Positions 1-5,358 of a stretch of DNA of 6,057 bases are shown here, in pieces. This DNA is from Paracoccaceae bacterium (lineage in GTDB: Bacteria; Pseudomonadota; Alphaproteobacteria; Rhodobacterales; Rhodobacteraceae). A model generated the notes under the pieces. It had not been told where the DNA came from and did not search any database. It worked only from the letters and a program-made list of their open reading frames with translations. Both the position numbers and the translations under genes were made by a program. Every line of letters begins with the position of its first letter. Positions within the stretch are counted from its first letter, which is position 1. Location: the NCBI GenBank assembly GCA_004566265.1, contig SPLB01000021.1, positions 1 through 6,057 on the forward strand, written 5' to 3'.

Positions 1-75
1 CATAGACGGTTCCGCTTGGTCATCGGATGTTTGATCCCATTCGCGTTGCGAAAAGGATGGAGCCGCTTCTTGCAT
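1..75 (-). CDS. 5' end of an unidentified protein (runs off the left edge)
   Basis: An ATG at 75-73 on the minus strand is preceded by AGGAG with a 5-6 base spacer of A residues, the cleanest ribosome binding site in the window. The frame then stays open for 25 codons to the window edge. The visible N-terminus begins MQEAAPSFSQREWDQTSD and is hydrophilic and acidic/polar, with no signal peptide or membrane segment. That is too little to assign a family, so no function is given. A -10-like TATTAT lies at 104-99 on the minus strand without a good -35 element. The gene follows the FYDLN-acid gene on the same strand after a 285-base gap, so it probably has its own promoter. The start call is fairly good; the identity is unknown. 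Confidence 0.5.
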   Translation of the reverse strand, partial: MQEAAPSFSQREWDQTSDDQAEPSM

Positions 76-360
76 TTTTTCTCCTGCTGGCCGTTTTGAT
101 AATATCTTGACGTTGATGCTAAGATCCCGGCCCGGTTCCGCCATCGAACTTTTCGATCGCTTGTAGCCGCTATAACGCGTCCAAGGTTGTGGCTCTGACG
201 CGACGAATTTGTCACATAGTGCTAGCTTCGATCTCAAAGAAAGGATCTTACCACCAAACCGCGGGAGCAAACACATGGTCTTTTGCGCCCAAGCCAAGAG
301 GGAAAACGTGTGGCTTCCCCCCAGTCTGGCCCAAAACTATCCGAAATAACAGAGAGAATG
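76..360. other. Intergenic region with no gene found
   Basis: I looked on both strands for a tRNA or other structured RNA, a coding frame with a ribosome binding site, and an intrinsic terminator for the gene ending at 361, and found none that is convincing. Open frames here have no Shine-Dalgarno and unlikely protein composition. The only structured element is the short inverted repeat at 143-157. The region presumably holds the promoter of the gene starting at 75. Confidence 0.5.
143..157. repeat. Short perfect inverted repeat upstream of the gene at 1-75
   Basis: ATCGAA, a 3-base spacer CTT, then TTCGAT form a perfect 6-bp inverted repeat. It lies 68-82 bases upstream of the start at 75, where an operator could sit. 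It is short enough to arise by chance, and no binding protein can be named. Confidence 0.25.
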
Positions 361-690
361 TCAGGATTCGTCTTCTTCGGATGCCACGTCCGCGATGTCG
401 TCGAGGGACACATTGTCCTCATCGTCATCATCATCTAGGACGTCATCGCCCAGATCCATTTCAACGGTATCATCGTCATCGTCCAGAACAACGTCGTCGC
501 CTTCTAGGTTCTCTTTTGACTTAAGGTTTGCTGCATCTTCGGCGTCTGCCTCGATCATGCGCGTCTTGCTGGTGTCAACTTCAACGATCTCGCCCGTATA
601 GGGGCTGACGATTGGATTTTTTTTCAGGTCATAAAAGCGTTTGCCGGTGGTCGGGCAGACGCGTTTCATACCCCATTCTTCCTTGGGCAT
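361..690 (-). CDS. TIGR02300 / FYDLN-acid family protein
   Basis: This 109-residue protein has the family's two-part build. The N-terminal motif block (about residues 7-33) reads GMKRVCPTTGKRFYDLKKNP followed by IVSPYTG. A strongly acidic tail (about 64-109) follows, with two runs of five Asp and a C-terminus SEEDES. The family is widespread in alphaproteobacteria and its function is unknown; the N-terminal block resembles a degenerate zinc ribbon. Here the name-giving FYDLN reads FYDLK, and only one Cys (12) remains, so zinc binding looks unlikely. An upstream in-frame ATG (813) would add 41 residues of unrelated sequence reaching into the divergent gene. I chose the ATG at 690 because the conserved domain starts there and AAGGGGA sits 5-6 bases upstream. 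It is divergently transcribed from the metallopeptidase at 799. Family call good; biochemical role unknown. Confidence 0.85.
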   Translation of the reverse strand: MPKEEWGMKRVCPTTGKRFYDLKKNPIVSPYTGEIVEVDTSKTRMIEADAEDAANLKSKENLEGDDVVLDDDDDTVEMDLGDDVLDDDDDEDNVSLDDIADVASEEDES

Positions 691-768
691 GGTGGTCCCC
701 TTGAATATAGCTTTGTATAGCGTGAGTCGTATCGACGATTCAGGTGCCTTGCCATATGAAGAAACCAC

Positions 769-774
769 TGTCAA
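769..774 (-). promoter_or_regulatory. Possible -35 box for the FYDLN-acid gene
   Basis: A perfect TTGACA reads on the minus strand about 80 bases upstream of the start at 690, within the 108-base divergent region 691-798. No good -10 hexamer lies 16-18 bases downstream (CAAGGC at 17). An alternative is TATACA nearer the gene, with a poor -35 element. This is a weak candidate. Confidence 0.2.
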
Positions 775-798
775 AGCTTTAAGCGCAGGGGGCTGCTT

Positions 799-1497
799 AT
801 GTCTGATCATCACTTGCCCGGTGAGCCACCCGTGCCGCTGATTCTGCGACGCTCTGCACGGGCGCGACGGATTTCGTTGCGGATTTCATCGCTCGACGGT
901 CGGGTGACGCTGACACTACCCGGGCGCGTGCCAGAGTCCGAGGCCCTGGCCTTTGCAGAAGAGAAGGCCGACTGGATCCGCGCGCATCTGGTCGATCATG
1001 CAGAACTAGCGCCGGTTCGCATCGGTGGCCGATTGCCCATAGAGGGGCAGGAGGTCGACATAGCAGCGGTGGCAGGCCGAGCTGTGCGCCGAGAGGAGGG
1101 GCTTATTTTGGTGCCATCCAAAGGCGCGCCCAGGCGGCTGGAGCGGTATTTGCGCGAATTGGCACGGGATCGTCTTGTGGCGGCCTCTGATTTCTATGCT
1201 CAACGGTTGGGGCGCTCGTACAGCCGGATCTCGCTGCGAGACACGCGATCGCGCTGGGGGTCGTGCTCAGCGCAGGGGGCATTGATGTATTCGTGGCGGC
1301 TGATTCTCGCCCCGCCTACGGTGCTGCGCTATGTGGCCGCCCATGAGGTCGCCCACCTGGCAGAACTTAATCACTCGCGGGCGTTCTGGGAACAGGTAAG
1401 GCGTATTCACGGTCCCTATGACATACAGCGGAACTGGTTGCGCACTGCGGGCAATACGCTGCACCGCTACAGGTTTGAAGAGATCGATGAGTCGTAA
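799..1497 (+). CDS. YgjP/DUF45-type zinc metallopeptidase (M48-like)
   Basis: This 232-residue protein has the YgjP-like metallopeptidase signature. HEVAH at 182-186 provides two zinc-ligand histidines (182, 186) and the catalytic Glu183. The following AELNHSRAFW (188-197) supplies the third ligand, His192. The family's SRWGSCS motif is at 151-157. The N-terminal half (about 15-110) matches the domain's usual beta-rich region with a basic RRSARARRISLRIS stretch. There is no signal peptide or membrane helix, so the protein is cytoplasmic. Substrates of this family are not known; it is related to SprT-like and M48 proteases. The start at 799 is supported by AGGGGG at 787-792, six bases upstream. 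It is divergent from the FYDLN-acid gene and on the same strand as the GntR gene 57 bases downstream, with no terminator between them, so read-through is plausible. All catalytic residues are present, so it should be active. Confidence 0.88.
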   Translation: MSDHHLPGEPPVPLILRRSARARRISLRISSLDGRVTLTLPGRVPESEALAFAEEKADWIRAHLVDHAELAPVRIGGRLPIEGQEVDIAAVAGRAVRREEGLILVPSKGAPRRLERYLRELARDRLVAASDFYAQRLGRSYSRISLRDTRSRWGSCSAQGALMYSWRLILAPPTVLRYVAAHEVAHLAELNHSRAFWEQVRRIHGPYDIQRNWLRTAGNTLHRYRFEEIDES

Positions 1498-1535
1498 GCG
1501 GGGTCGTGGCAGCGGGGATTGATCTTTCGGCATTT

Positions 1536-1545
1536 TGTGATCACA
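1536..1545. promoter_or_regulatory. Perfect 10-bp palindrome, candidate operator of the GntR gene
   Basis: TGTGATCACA is a perfect palindrome ending 9 bases before the ATG at 1555. GntR/FCD regulators bind short palindromes with a small or no spacer and often repress their own genes, so this is a reasonable autoregulatory site. Binding is inferred from position and symmetry only. Confidence 0.4.
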
Positions 1546-1554
1546 TATCAATCT

Positions 1555-2217
1555 ATGGAAAAATTCGTCTCTCCGTCTCGGTCCTCCGCTGAAACTTCGG
1601 CTTCTGCGCATGAACGTGTCTATCGCGCATTGCGGACGCGGATTATGCATGGAGAGATTGCGCCGGGCGAGGCGTTGACCCTGCGCGGGATTGGTAAGGA
1701 ATTCGATGTGTCGATGACGCCCGCACGCGAAGCCTTGCGCAGGCTGGTCGCAGAAGGGGCATTGTTCCTGTCGAGCTCAGGGCGCGTGTCAACGCCAGAG
1801 CTGACCAATGAGCGCATTGAGGAGCTTGCCGCCCTGCGGGCATTGATCGAGGTTGAACTGGCCTCTCGTGCGCTGCCGCGGGCGCATATGGCGCTGATTG
1901 ATCGGCTGCAGGCGATCAATGGCGTGGTGGCCGAAATGATCTCCAAACGCGATGCCGTCGGCTATATCCGCACCAATCTGGAGTTTCACCGCACGCTTTA
2001 TTTGCGGGCACAGGCCCCGGCGATGCTGGCGATGGCAGAAACCGTCTGGCTGCAGCTGGGGCCAACCATGCGGTCGCTCTATGGGCGTCTTGGCCGCACT
2101 GAGCCGCCGCATAATCACAAGCTGATCATTGCGGCGCTGAAGGCCGGAGATGAACCGGGCCTGCGTCTTGCTTTACGATCAGATGTGACCCAGGGGCTGA
2201 AACTGCTGGCAGCCTAA
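1555..2217 (+). CDS. GntR-family transcriptional regulator, FCD subfamily
   Basis: This 220-residue regulator has an N-terminal winged helix-turn-helix (about 16-80) with the typical LTLRGIGKEFDVSMTPAREA (41-60) followed by LRRLVAEG (61-68). An all-helical FCD ligand-binding domain spans about 86-215. FCD members sense small organic acids and usually control nearby catabolic genes; the ligand here is unknown. The usual FCD metal ligands Asp/His/His/His appear altered: Asn141 and His145 in NLEFH, His188 in NHK, and Asp210 where the last His is normal. A TTG at 1519 could extend the protein by 12 residues but lies before the palindrome at 1536-1545 and has no well-spaced Shine-Dalgarno. I prefer the ATG at 1555, although it also lacks a Shine-Dalgarno and may be leaderless. 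A strong hairpin terminator follows directly. Family call firm; target unknown. Confidence 0.88.
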   Translation: MEKFVSPSRSSAETSASAHERVYRALRTRIMHGEIAPGEALTLRGIGKEFDVSMTPAREALRRLVAEGALFLSSSGRVSTPELTNERIEELAALRALIEVELASRALPRAHMALIDRLQAINGVVAEMISKRDAVGYIRTNLEFHRTLYLRAQAPAMLAMAETVWLQLGPTMRSLYGRLGRTEPPHNHKLIIAALKAGDEPGLRLALRSDVTQGLKLLAA

Positions 2218-2220
2218 AGA

Positions 2221-2252
2221 AAAAGCCCCGGTCCACATCGACCGGGGCTTTT
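2221..2252. terminator. Bidirectional intrinsic terminator between the GntR gene and accA
   Basis: AAAAGCCCCGGTC (2221-2233), a 6-base loop CACATC, and GACCGGGGCTTTT (2240-2252) form a perfect 13-bp stem. On the plus strand it ends in TTTT four bases after the GntR stop codon region. On the minus strand it ends in TTTTTCTTT, 22 bases after the accA stop. It can therefore end both converging transcripts; the T-tract is better in the accA direction. Confidence 0.93.
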
Positions 2253-2274
2253 GTCTGTCAGACGGGCGGGGCGT

Positions 2275-3237
2275 TTAGGCCGCCAGACCTTTGGAGCCCA
2301 GGTCCAGAAAGCGCTGACGACGATCTTTGATCAGAGCGTCGCCGTCCTTGCCTTTCATCTCATTCAGCATCTCGGTGATAGCCGCGCGGACAACGCTGTA
2401 GGTCGCGGGGATGTCGCGGTGTGCGCCCCCTAAGGGTTCAGGGATCACGCGGTCGGCGACGCCCAGCTGTTCCAGATCCTGCGCAGTCAGGCGCAGCGCT
2501 TCGGCGGCTTCGCGCATCTTCTCGGCGTCTTTCCACAGGATCGATGCACAGCCCTCGGGTGAAATCACCGAATAAACAGAGTGTTCGAGCATCGCAACGC
2601 GGTTGGCAGTTGCAAAAGCGACGGCGCCGCCAGAGCCCCCTTCGCCGATGATCACAGAAATCAGCGGCACGCCGATCTTCAGGCACATTTCGGTCGAGCG
2701 GGCAATTGCCTCGGACTGGCCGCGTTCTTCTGCGCCCTTACCGGGGTAGGCACCGGCGGTGTCGACCAGCGTGATGACAGGCAGTCCAAAACGACCGGCC
2801 ATTTCCATCAGTCGAATGGCCTTGCGGTAACCTTCGGGGCGCGCCATGCCAAAGTTGTGGTCGATGCGCGATTTGGTGTCATGACCTTTCTCATGCCCAA
2901 TCACCATGACCGGCTGGTCACCAAAACGCGCCAGACCGCCCATCACCGCGAGGTCATCGGCAAAGTTCCGGTCGCCGGCCAAGGGCGTGTACTCGGTGAA
3001 CAGCTCGTTGATGTAATCGCGGCAATGCGGACGGTTGGGGTGACGCGCCACCTGGCATTTCCGCCAGGGCGTCAGATCCTTGTAGAGATCCTGAAGAAGC
3101 TGCGCCGCTTTGGCGTCCAGCGCGCTTGCTTCGGCCTCGACATCCATTTCTTCATTTGACCGGGCGAGGGCGCGCAGCTCTTCTGCTTTGCCTTCAATTT
3201 CAGCCAGGGGTTTCTCGAAATCCAGATACTGGGTCAT
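2275..3237 (-). CDS. accA: Acetyl-CoA carboxylase carboxyltransferase, alpha subunit
   Basis: AccA forms, with AccD, the alpha2-beta2 carboxyltransferase that moves the carboxyl group from carboxybiotin on AccB to acetyl-CoA. The product is malonyl-CoA, in the committed step of fatty-acid synthesis in the cytoplasm. The 320 residues match the usual length (about 320). A charged helical N-terminus (about 8-55) precedes the crotonase-like domain. Landmarks are [10 protein letters not shown] (61-70), [10 protein letters not shown] (131-140), [20 protein letters not shown] (158-177) and the oxyanion-loop region [10 protein letters not shown] (198-207), then [10 protein letters not shown] (226-235). 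All look intact. The start ATG at 3237 has AGGGA five bases upstream. As in most alphaproteobacteria, accA is not next to accD or accBC in the visible region. It is monocistronic here: convergent with the GntR gene across a terminator, and divergent from the AraC-type regulator. Confidence 0.97.
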   Translation of the reverse strand: MTQYLDFEKPLAEIEGKAEELRALARSNEEMDVEAEASALDAKAAQLLQDLYKDLTPWRKCQVARHPNRPHCRDYINELFTEYTPLAGDRNFADDLAVMGGLARFGDQPVMVIGHEKGHDTKSRIDHNFGMARPEGYRKAIRLMEMAGRFGLPVITLVDTAGAYPGKGAEERGQSEAIARSTEMCLKIGVPLISVIIGEGGSGGAVAFATANRVAMLEHSVYSVISPEGCASILWKDAEKMREAAEALRLTAQDLEQLGVADRVIPEPLGGAHRDIPATYSVVRAAITEMLNEMKGKDGDALIKDRRQRFLDLGSKGLAA

Positions 3238-3265
3238 GCTGTCCCTATTTGTCGCGTCTGACAGC

Positions 3266-3294
3266 TATATGACCTTAGGTCGCATCAGATGCAA
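3266..3294 (-). promoter_or_regulatory. Candidate accA promoter
   Basis: On the minus strand TTGCAT (3294-3289) and CATATA (3271-3266) are separated by exactly 17 bases, the ideal sigma-70 spacing. They lie 29-57 bases upstream of the accA start. Neither hexamer is perfect. The whole element overlaps the palindromes at 3271-3300. Confidence 0.4.
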
Positions 3295-3300
3295 CAGTTG
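3271..3300. repeat. Three abutting perfect palindromes in the accA promoter region
   Basis: GACCTTAGGTC (3271-3281), GCATCAGATGC (3282-3292) and CAACAGTTG (3292-3300) are each perfect around a single central base and lie end to end. Centres are at 3276, 3287 and 3296, so the first two are one helical turn apart. They fill the spacer and -35 of the candidate accA promoter and lie upstream of the divergent AraC-type gene. This suggests one or more operators or alternative DNA structures; the binding protein is unknown. Confidence 0.45.
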
Positions 3301-3312
3301 GCCGAAAGAGGG

Positions 3313-3343
3313 TTGACTAGCGAGGGCCGCAATTCCGCAAGAT
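3313..3343 (+). promoter_or_regulatory. Candidate promoter of the AraC/GyrI gene
   Basis: TTGACT (3313-3318) is a good -35 hexamer. The best -10 is CAAGAT (3338-3343) at 19 bases, matching the consensus at only three positions, with the preferred start codon 52 bases further on. Non-ideal -10 boxes are common in this group, so I list it as tentative. Confidence 0.3.
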
Positions 3344-3394
3344 TTGGTAAGCCGGCGCATGTCACACCGGTCCGACGAAACCGAGAGAGGGAAA

Positions 3395-4231
3395 ATGGCA
3401 CAGTCTTACGAAGCCCGGATGCTGCGGGTGATCGATCATATCCATCACGCACCCGTGGATCAGTTGTCCTTGGATGATTTGGCGGATGTTGCGGCCATGT
3501 CGCGGTTCCATTTCCACCGGGTGTTTGTGGCCCTGCGTGGCGAAACCGCCGCGCAAACCGTGCGCCGGATCCGCCTGTTCCAGGCCGCTTGCGCTTTGGT
3601 TCAAAGCGACCGCAGCATTGAGCTCATTTCAGCCAATGCAGGCTATGCCAATGTGCCCGCCTTTGCCCGTGCGTTTCGAGTGCAATATGACGTTCCTCCC
3701 GGTCGGTTTCGCGAACAGGGGCAGATTCGGCCGATGCCATCCGCCCCCCAAAAAGGAGAGACCAAGATGTTTGATGTTGAAATCAAAGACCTGCCCGTCC
3801 GTCGTCTGGCCAGTTTACCTCATAAAGGGGAGTATACAGCCATTGGCCATGCCTTTGAGCGGATTGCGATGATCTGCAGCACGCGGGGGCTTTGGCCGCA
3901 GGTCGAAGGGATGCTGGGCATCTACTATGATGACCCGGATGCGGTGGCTGCCGAAGACTTGCGCTCTGCCGCGGCGGTGATCATTAAATCCGATACCCCC
4001 TGCGAGGATCCGTTGATTGAAACGGCGGTTCAAGGCGGGCGTTCCGCAGTTCTGTCGTTCAAAGGTCCCTATGCGGGCCTACGCGAGGCTTACCTTTATC
4101 TTTATGGGGATTGGCTGGCGCAGTCCGGTGCAGAGCCTCGGGACGAGCCGCCGTATGAGGTCTATCTGAACGACCCCTCTGACACCCCACCCGAGGATCT
4201 GTTGACCGAGATCTGTGTGCCCCTGAAGTAA
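3395..4231 (+). CDS. AraC-family regulator with C-terminal GyrI-like effector domain
   Basis: This 278-residue regulator has its DNA-binding domain first. Two helix-turn-helix motifs fall in about residues 5-108 (LSLDDLADVAAMSRFHFHRV at 25-43; IELISANAGYANVPAFARAF at 75-94). The YDVPPGRFR ending (98-106) matches the usual AraC 'G.sP..yR' close. After a linker (about 109-124) comes a GyrI-like/BmrR-type ligand-binding domain (about 125-278) with Glu255 in PPYEVYLNDP, in the family's conserved acidic position. This layout matches Rob-like regulators that sense small, often cationic or aromatic compounds and control efflux or stress genes. The ligand and targets here are unknown. Upstream in-frame starts exist (TTG 3344, ATG 3359), but only the ATG at 3395 has a purine-rich GAGAGAGGG just upstream. 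Codon 125 is an ATG with its own strong Shine-Dalgarno (see 3754-3769). The gene ends 5 bases from the convergent lysE stop. Confidence 0.88.
   Translation: MAQSYEARMLRVIDHIHHAPVDQLSLDDLADVAAMSRFHFHRVFVALRGETAAQTVRRIRLFQAACALVQSDRSIELISANAGYANVPAFARAFRVQYDVPPGRFREQGQIRPMPSAPQKGETKMFDVEIKDLPVRRLASLPHKGEYTAIGHAFERIAMICSTRGLWPQVEGMLGIYYDDPDAVAAEDLRSAAAVIIKSDTPCEDPLIETAVQGGRSAVLSFKGPYAGLREAYLYLYGDWLAQSGAEPRDEPPYEVYLNDPSDTPPEDLLTEICVPLK
3754..3769 (+). promoter_or_regulatory. Internal Shine-Dalgarno and ATG at the GyrI domain boundary
   Basis: AGGAG (3754-3758) precedes an in-frame ATG at 3767 by 8 bases. This is a better ribosome binding site than that of the full-length gene. The ATG is codon 125, exactly where the GyrI-like domain begins (MFDVEIKDL). 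Initiation here would give a free 154-residue effector-binding domain. Confidence 0.45.
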
Positions 4232-4236
4232 CTCTT

Positions 4237-4833
4237 TTATTTCAGTAAAATGGCGGCCAGAAGCGAGGCTACAAGCATGGCCGCCATTGTCCAGTTGAAC
4301 AGCCGCAGCCGCAAGGGATTCGTAAGGACCTTGCGAATCTGCAGTCCAAGCACGGTCCATGTGGTGGTCGAAATGCAGCCCATCATCACATAAGTTCCAC
4401 ACACCCAAAGGATTGCGCCAAGACTGCGGTCTGTGGCGTAAAGTGTGATAGCTCCCAGTGCCATGGCCCAAGCTTTGGGGTTGACCCATTGAAATGCGGA
4501 TGCCTGCAGAAAGGTGAGTGGTTCACCGCCCGCTTTGCCTTCGCCCGGTGCGCCTGCGTTTGCCAGTTTCCACGCCAGCCACAGCATGTAAACCACGCTG
4601 GCCACGGTCATGACCACCACAAGCTGTGGGATCAGATCAAATAGCTGCATAACCCCCAAACCCACAGGTAGAATCATGAGCGGAAAGCCCAGCCCCACAC
4701 CCAGCATGTGAGGAATCGAGCGGCGAAATCCGAAGTTTGCACCAGAGGCCATAAGCATAAGATTATTGGGGCCCGGCGTGATCACCGTGCCAAGGGCAAA
4801 GCCCGCAAGGGCGAGGAAGAGTTCGTAAGTCAT
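4237..4833 (-). CDS. LysE/RhtB-family amino-acid exporter
   Basis: This 198-residue inner-membrane protein of the LysE family exports amino acids or related molecules, driven by the ion gradient. It shows about six hydrophobic segments (about 3-22, 42-62, 68-90, 113-133, 138-162, 178-197). The family motif GPNNLMLMASGANFG is at 21-35, ahead of segment 2, and FQWVNPKAW is at 114-122. Length is close to the usual 200-210. The specific substrate cannot be read from the sequence. The divergent Lrp-type regulator 72 bases away suggests export induced by an amino acid, as in LysE/LysG- and Lrp/BrnFE-type systems. The start at 4833 lacks an obvious Shine-Dalgarno, but the conserved N-terminus fits. 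The final codons hold a perfect 11-bp inverted repeat that may act as a terminator. Confidence 0.9.
   Translation of the reverse strand: MTYELFLALAGFALGTVITPGPNNLMLMASGANFGFRRSIPHMLGVGLGFPLMILPVGLGVMQLFDLIPQLVVVMTVASVVYMLWLAWKLANAGAPGEGKAGGEPLTFLQASAFQWVNPKAWAMALGAITLYATDRSLGAILWVCGTYVMMGCISTTTWTVLGLQIRKVLTNPLRLRLFNWTMAAMLVASLLAAILLK
4249..4288. terminator. Perfect 11-bp hairpin inside the 3' end of the LysE gene
   Basis: AATGGCGGCCA (4249-4259) and TGGCCGCCATT (4278-4288) are exact reverse complements around an 18-base loop. In the lysE direction the stem ends in CCATTTTACTG, just before the stop codon at 4239-4237. The araC-direction transcript has no T-run after it. As there is no terminator in the 5-base gap between the stops, this could serve one or both genes. 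The sequence also encodes the MAAM...LAAI repeats of the last helix, so chance remains possible. Confidence 0.4.
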
Positions 4834-4867
4834 GACAGGATTTTTGCTGAAGCAGCCATAAATGAAA

Positions 4868-4897
4868 TTGCGTTTTTCACGGATTTGTCTTTATTTT
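4868..4897 (+). promoter_or_regulatory. Candidate lrp promoter in the AT-rich lysE-lrp gap
   Basis: TTGCGT (4868-4873) and TATTTT (4892-4897) are 18 bases apart. They would place the transcript start close to the ATG at 4906, which has no Shine-Dalgarno. The whole 72-base gap (4834-4905) has 25 G/C bases (35%), far below the surrounding genes, as is common for Lrp-bound control regions. Confidence 0.3.
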
Positions 4898-4905
4898 AGC
4901 AACTT

Positions 4906-5358
4906 ATGGCGAAGATGGATCGTGTAAACCACCAGATATTGCAAGAGTTGTCTAGCGATGGGCGGATCTCGAACCTCGAACTGGCAGAGCGTGTGGGCCT
5001 ATCGCCCTCGGCCTGTTTGCGTCGGGTGCAGGATCTTGAGAAATCTGGGGTGATCACCGGCTATCGCGCGGTGCTGGACCGTCAAGCCATGGGAGCCGGG
5101 TTCGTAGCCTATATAGGCGTTGGCCTCGGAGAGCACACCAAAGAAGCGCAAGAGGCCTTTGAACGTGCTATGCAGGCCGCGCCCGAAGTGGTGGAGTGCC
5201 ACAACATCACCGGCCCAATTGAATATCTACTGCGCGTCGAGAGCGCGGATTTACCCAGTTACAAGCAGTTCCACACCGATGTCCTGGGCACCTCGCCGCA
5301 TGTGACAGCGATCACGACCTATGTGGTTATGGGGTCGCCCAAGGATAAGCGCGCCTGA
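4906..5358 (+). CDS. Lrp/AsnC-family transcriptional regulator
   Basis: This 150-residue regulator is of usual family length. The helix-turn-helix is at about 4-63 (ISNLELAERVGLSPSACLRR at 21-40), and an alpha/beta RAM ligand-binding domain spans about 66-142. Such proteins form dimers to octamers that bind an amino acid in the RAM domain and wrap DNA. In the effector loop the usual TGDYD reads TGPIE (102-106), which may affect ligand choice. Its position divergent from a LysE-type exporter, sharing a short AT-rich control region, makes that exporter the likely target, together with self-control. The ATG at 4906 has no Shine-Dalgarno; an ATG at 4915 (codon 4) is the alternative and is no better. 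Its last 32 bases overlap the decayed antisense gene at 5327-5764. Family call firm; effector unknown. Confidence 0.92.
   Translation: MAKMDRVNHQILQELSSDGRISNLELAERVGLSPSACLRRVQDLEKSGVITGYRAVLDRQAMGAGFVAYIGVGLGEHTKEAQEAFERAMQAAPEVVECHNITGPIEYLLRVESADLPSYKQFHTDVLGTSPHVTAITTYVVMGSPKDKRA

Noticed and set aside
76..360. Possible tRNA or small RNA gene in the gap
   Set aside because: No T-loop motif with matching acceptor and anticodon stems could be found on either strand; the few GTTCGA-like strings have no partner stems.
189..524. Plus-strand open frame of 111 codons overlapping the FYDLN-acid gene
   Set aside because: Its second half is antisense to the Asp-rich tail (His/Arg/Pro-rich repeats), its start has no Shine-Dalgarno, and the protein composition is implausible.
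1536..1545. TGTGATCACA as a CRP/FNR-type site
   Set aside because: The half-sites match CRP-like halves, but the spacer between TGTGA and TCACA is absent, so it does not fit the usual 6-base-spaced site; a GntR operator is more likely.
2581..3159. Plus-strand open frame of 192 codons antisense to accA
   Set aside because: accA is unmistakable on the other strand; this is a GC-rich shadow frame without a ribosome site or domain features.
4079..4489. Minus-strand open frame overlapping both the AraC/GyrI and LysE genes
   Set aside because: Both overlapped genes are well supported by conserved motifs; this frame has none.
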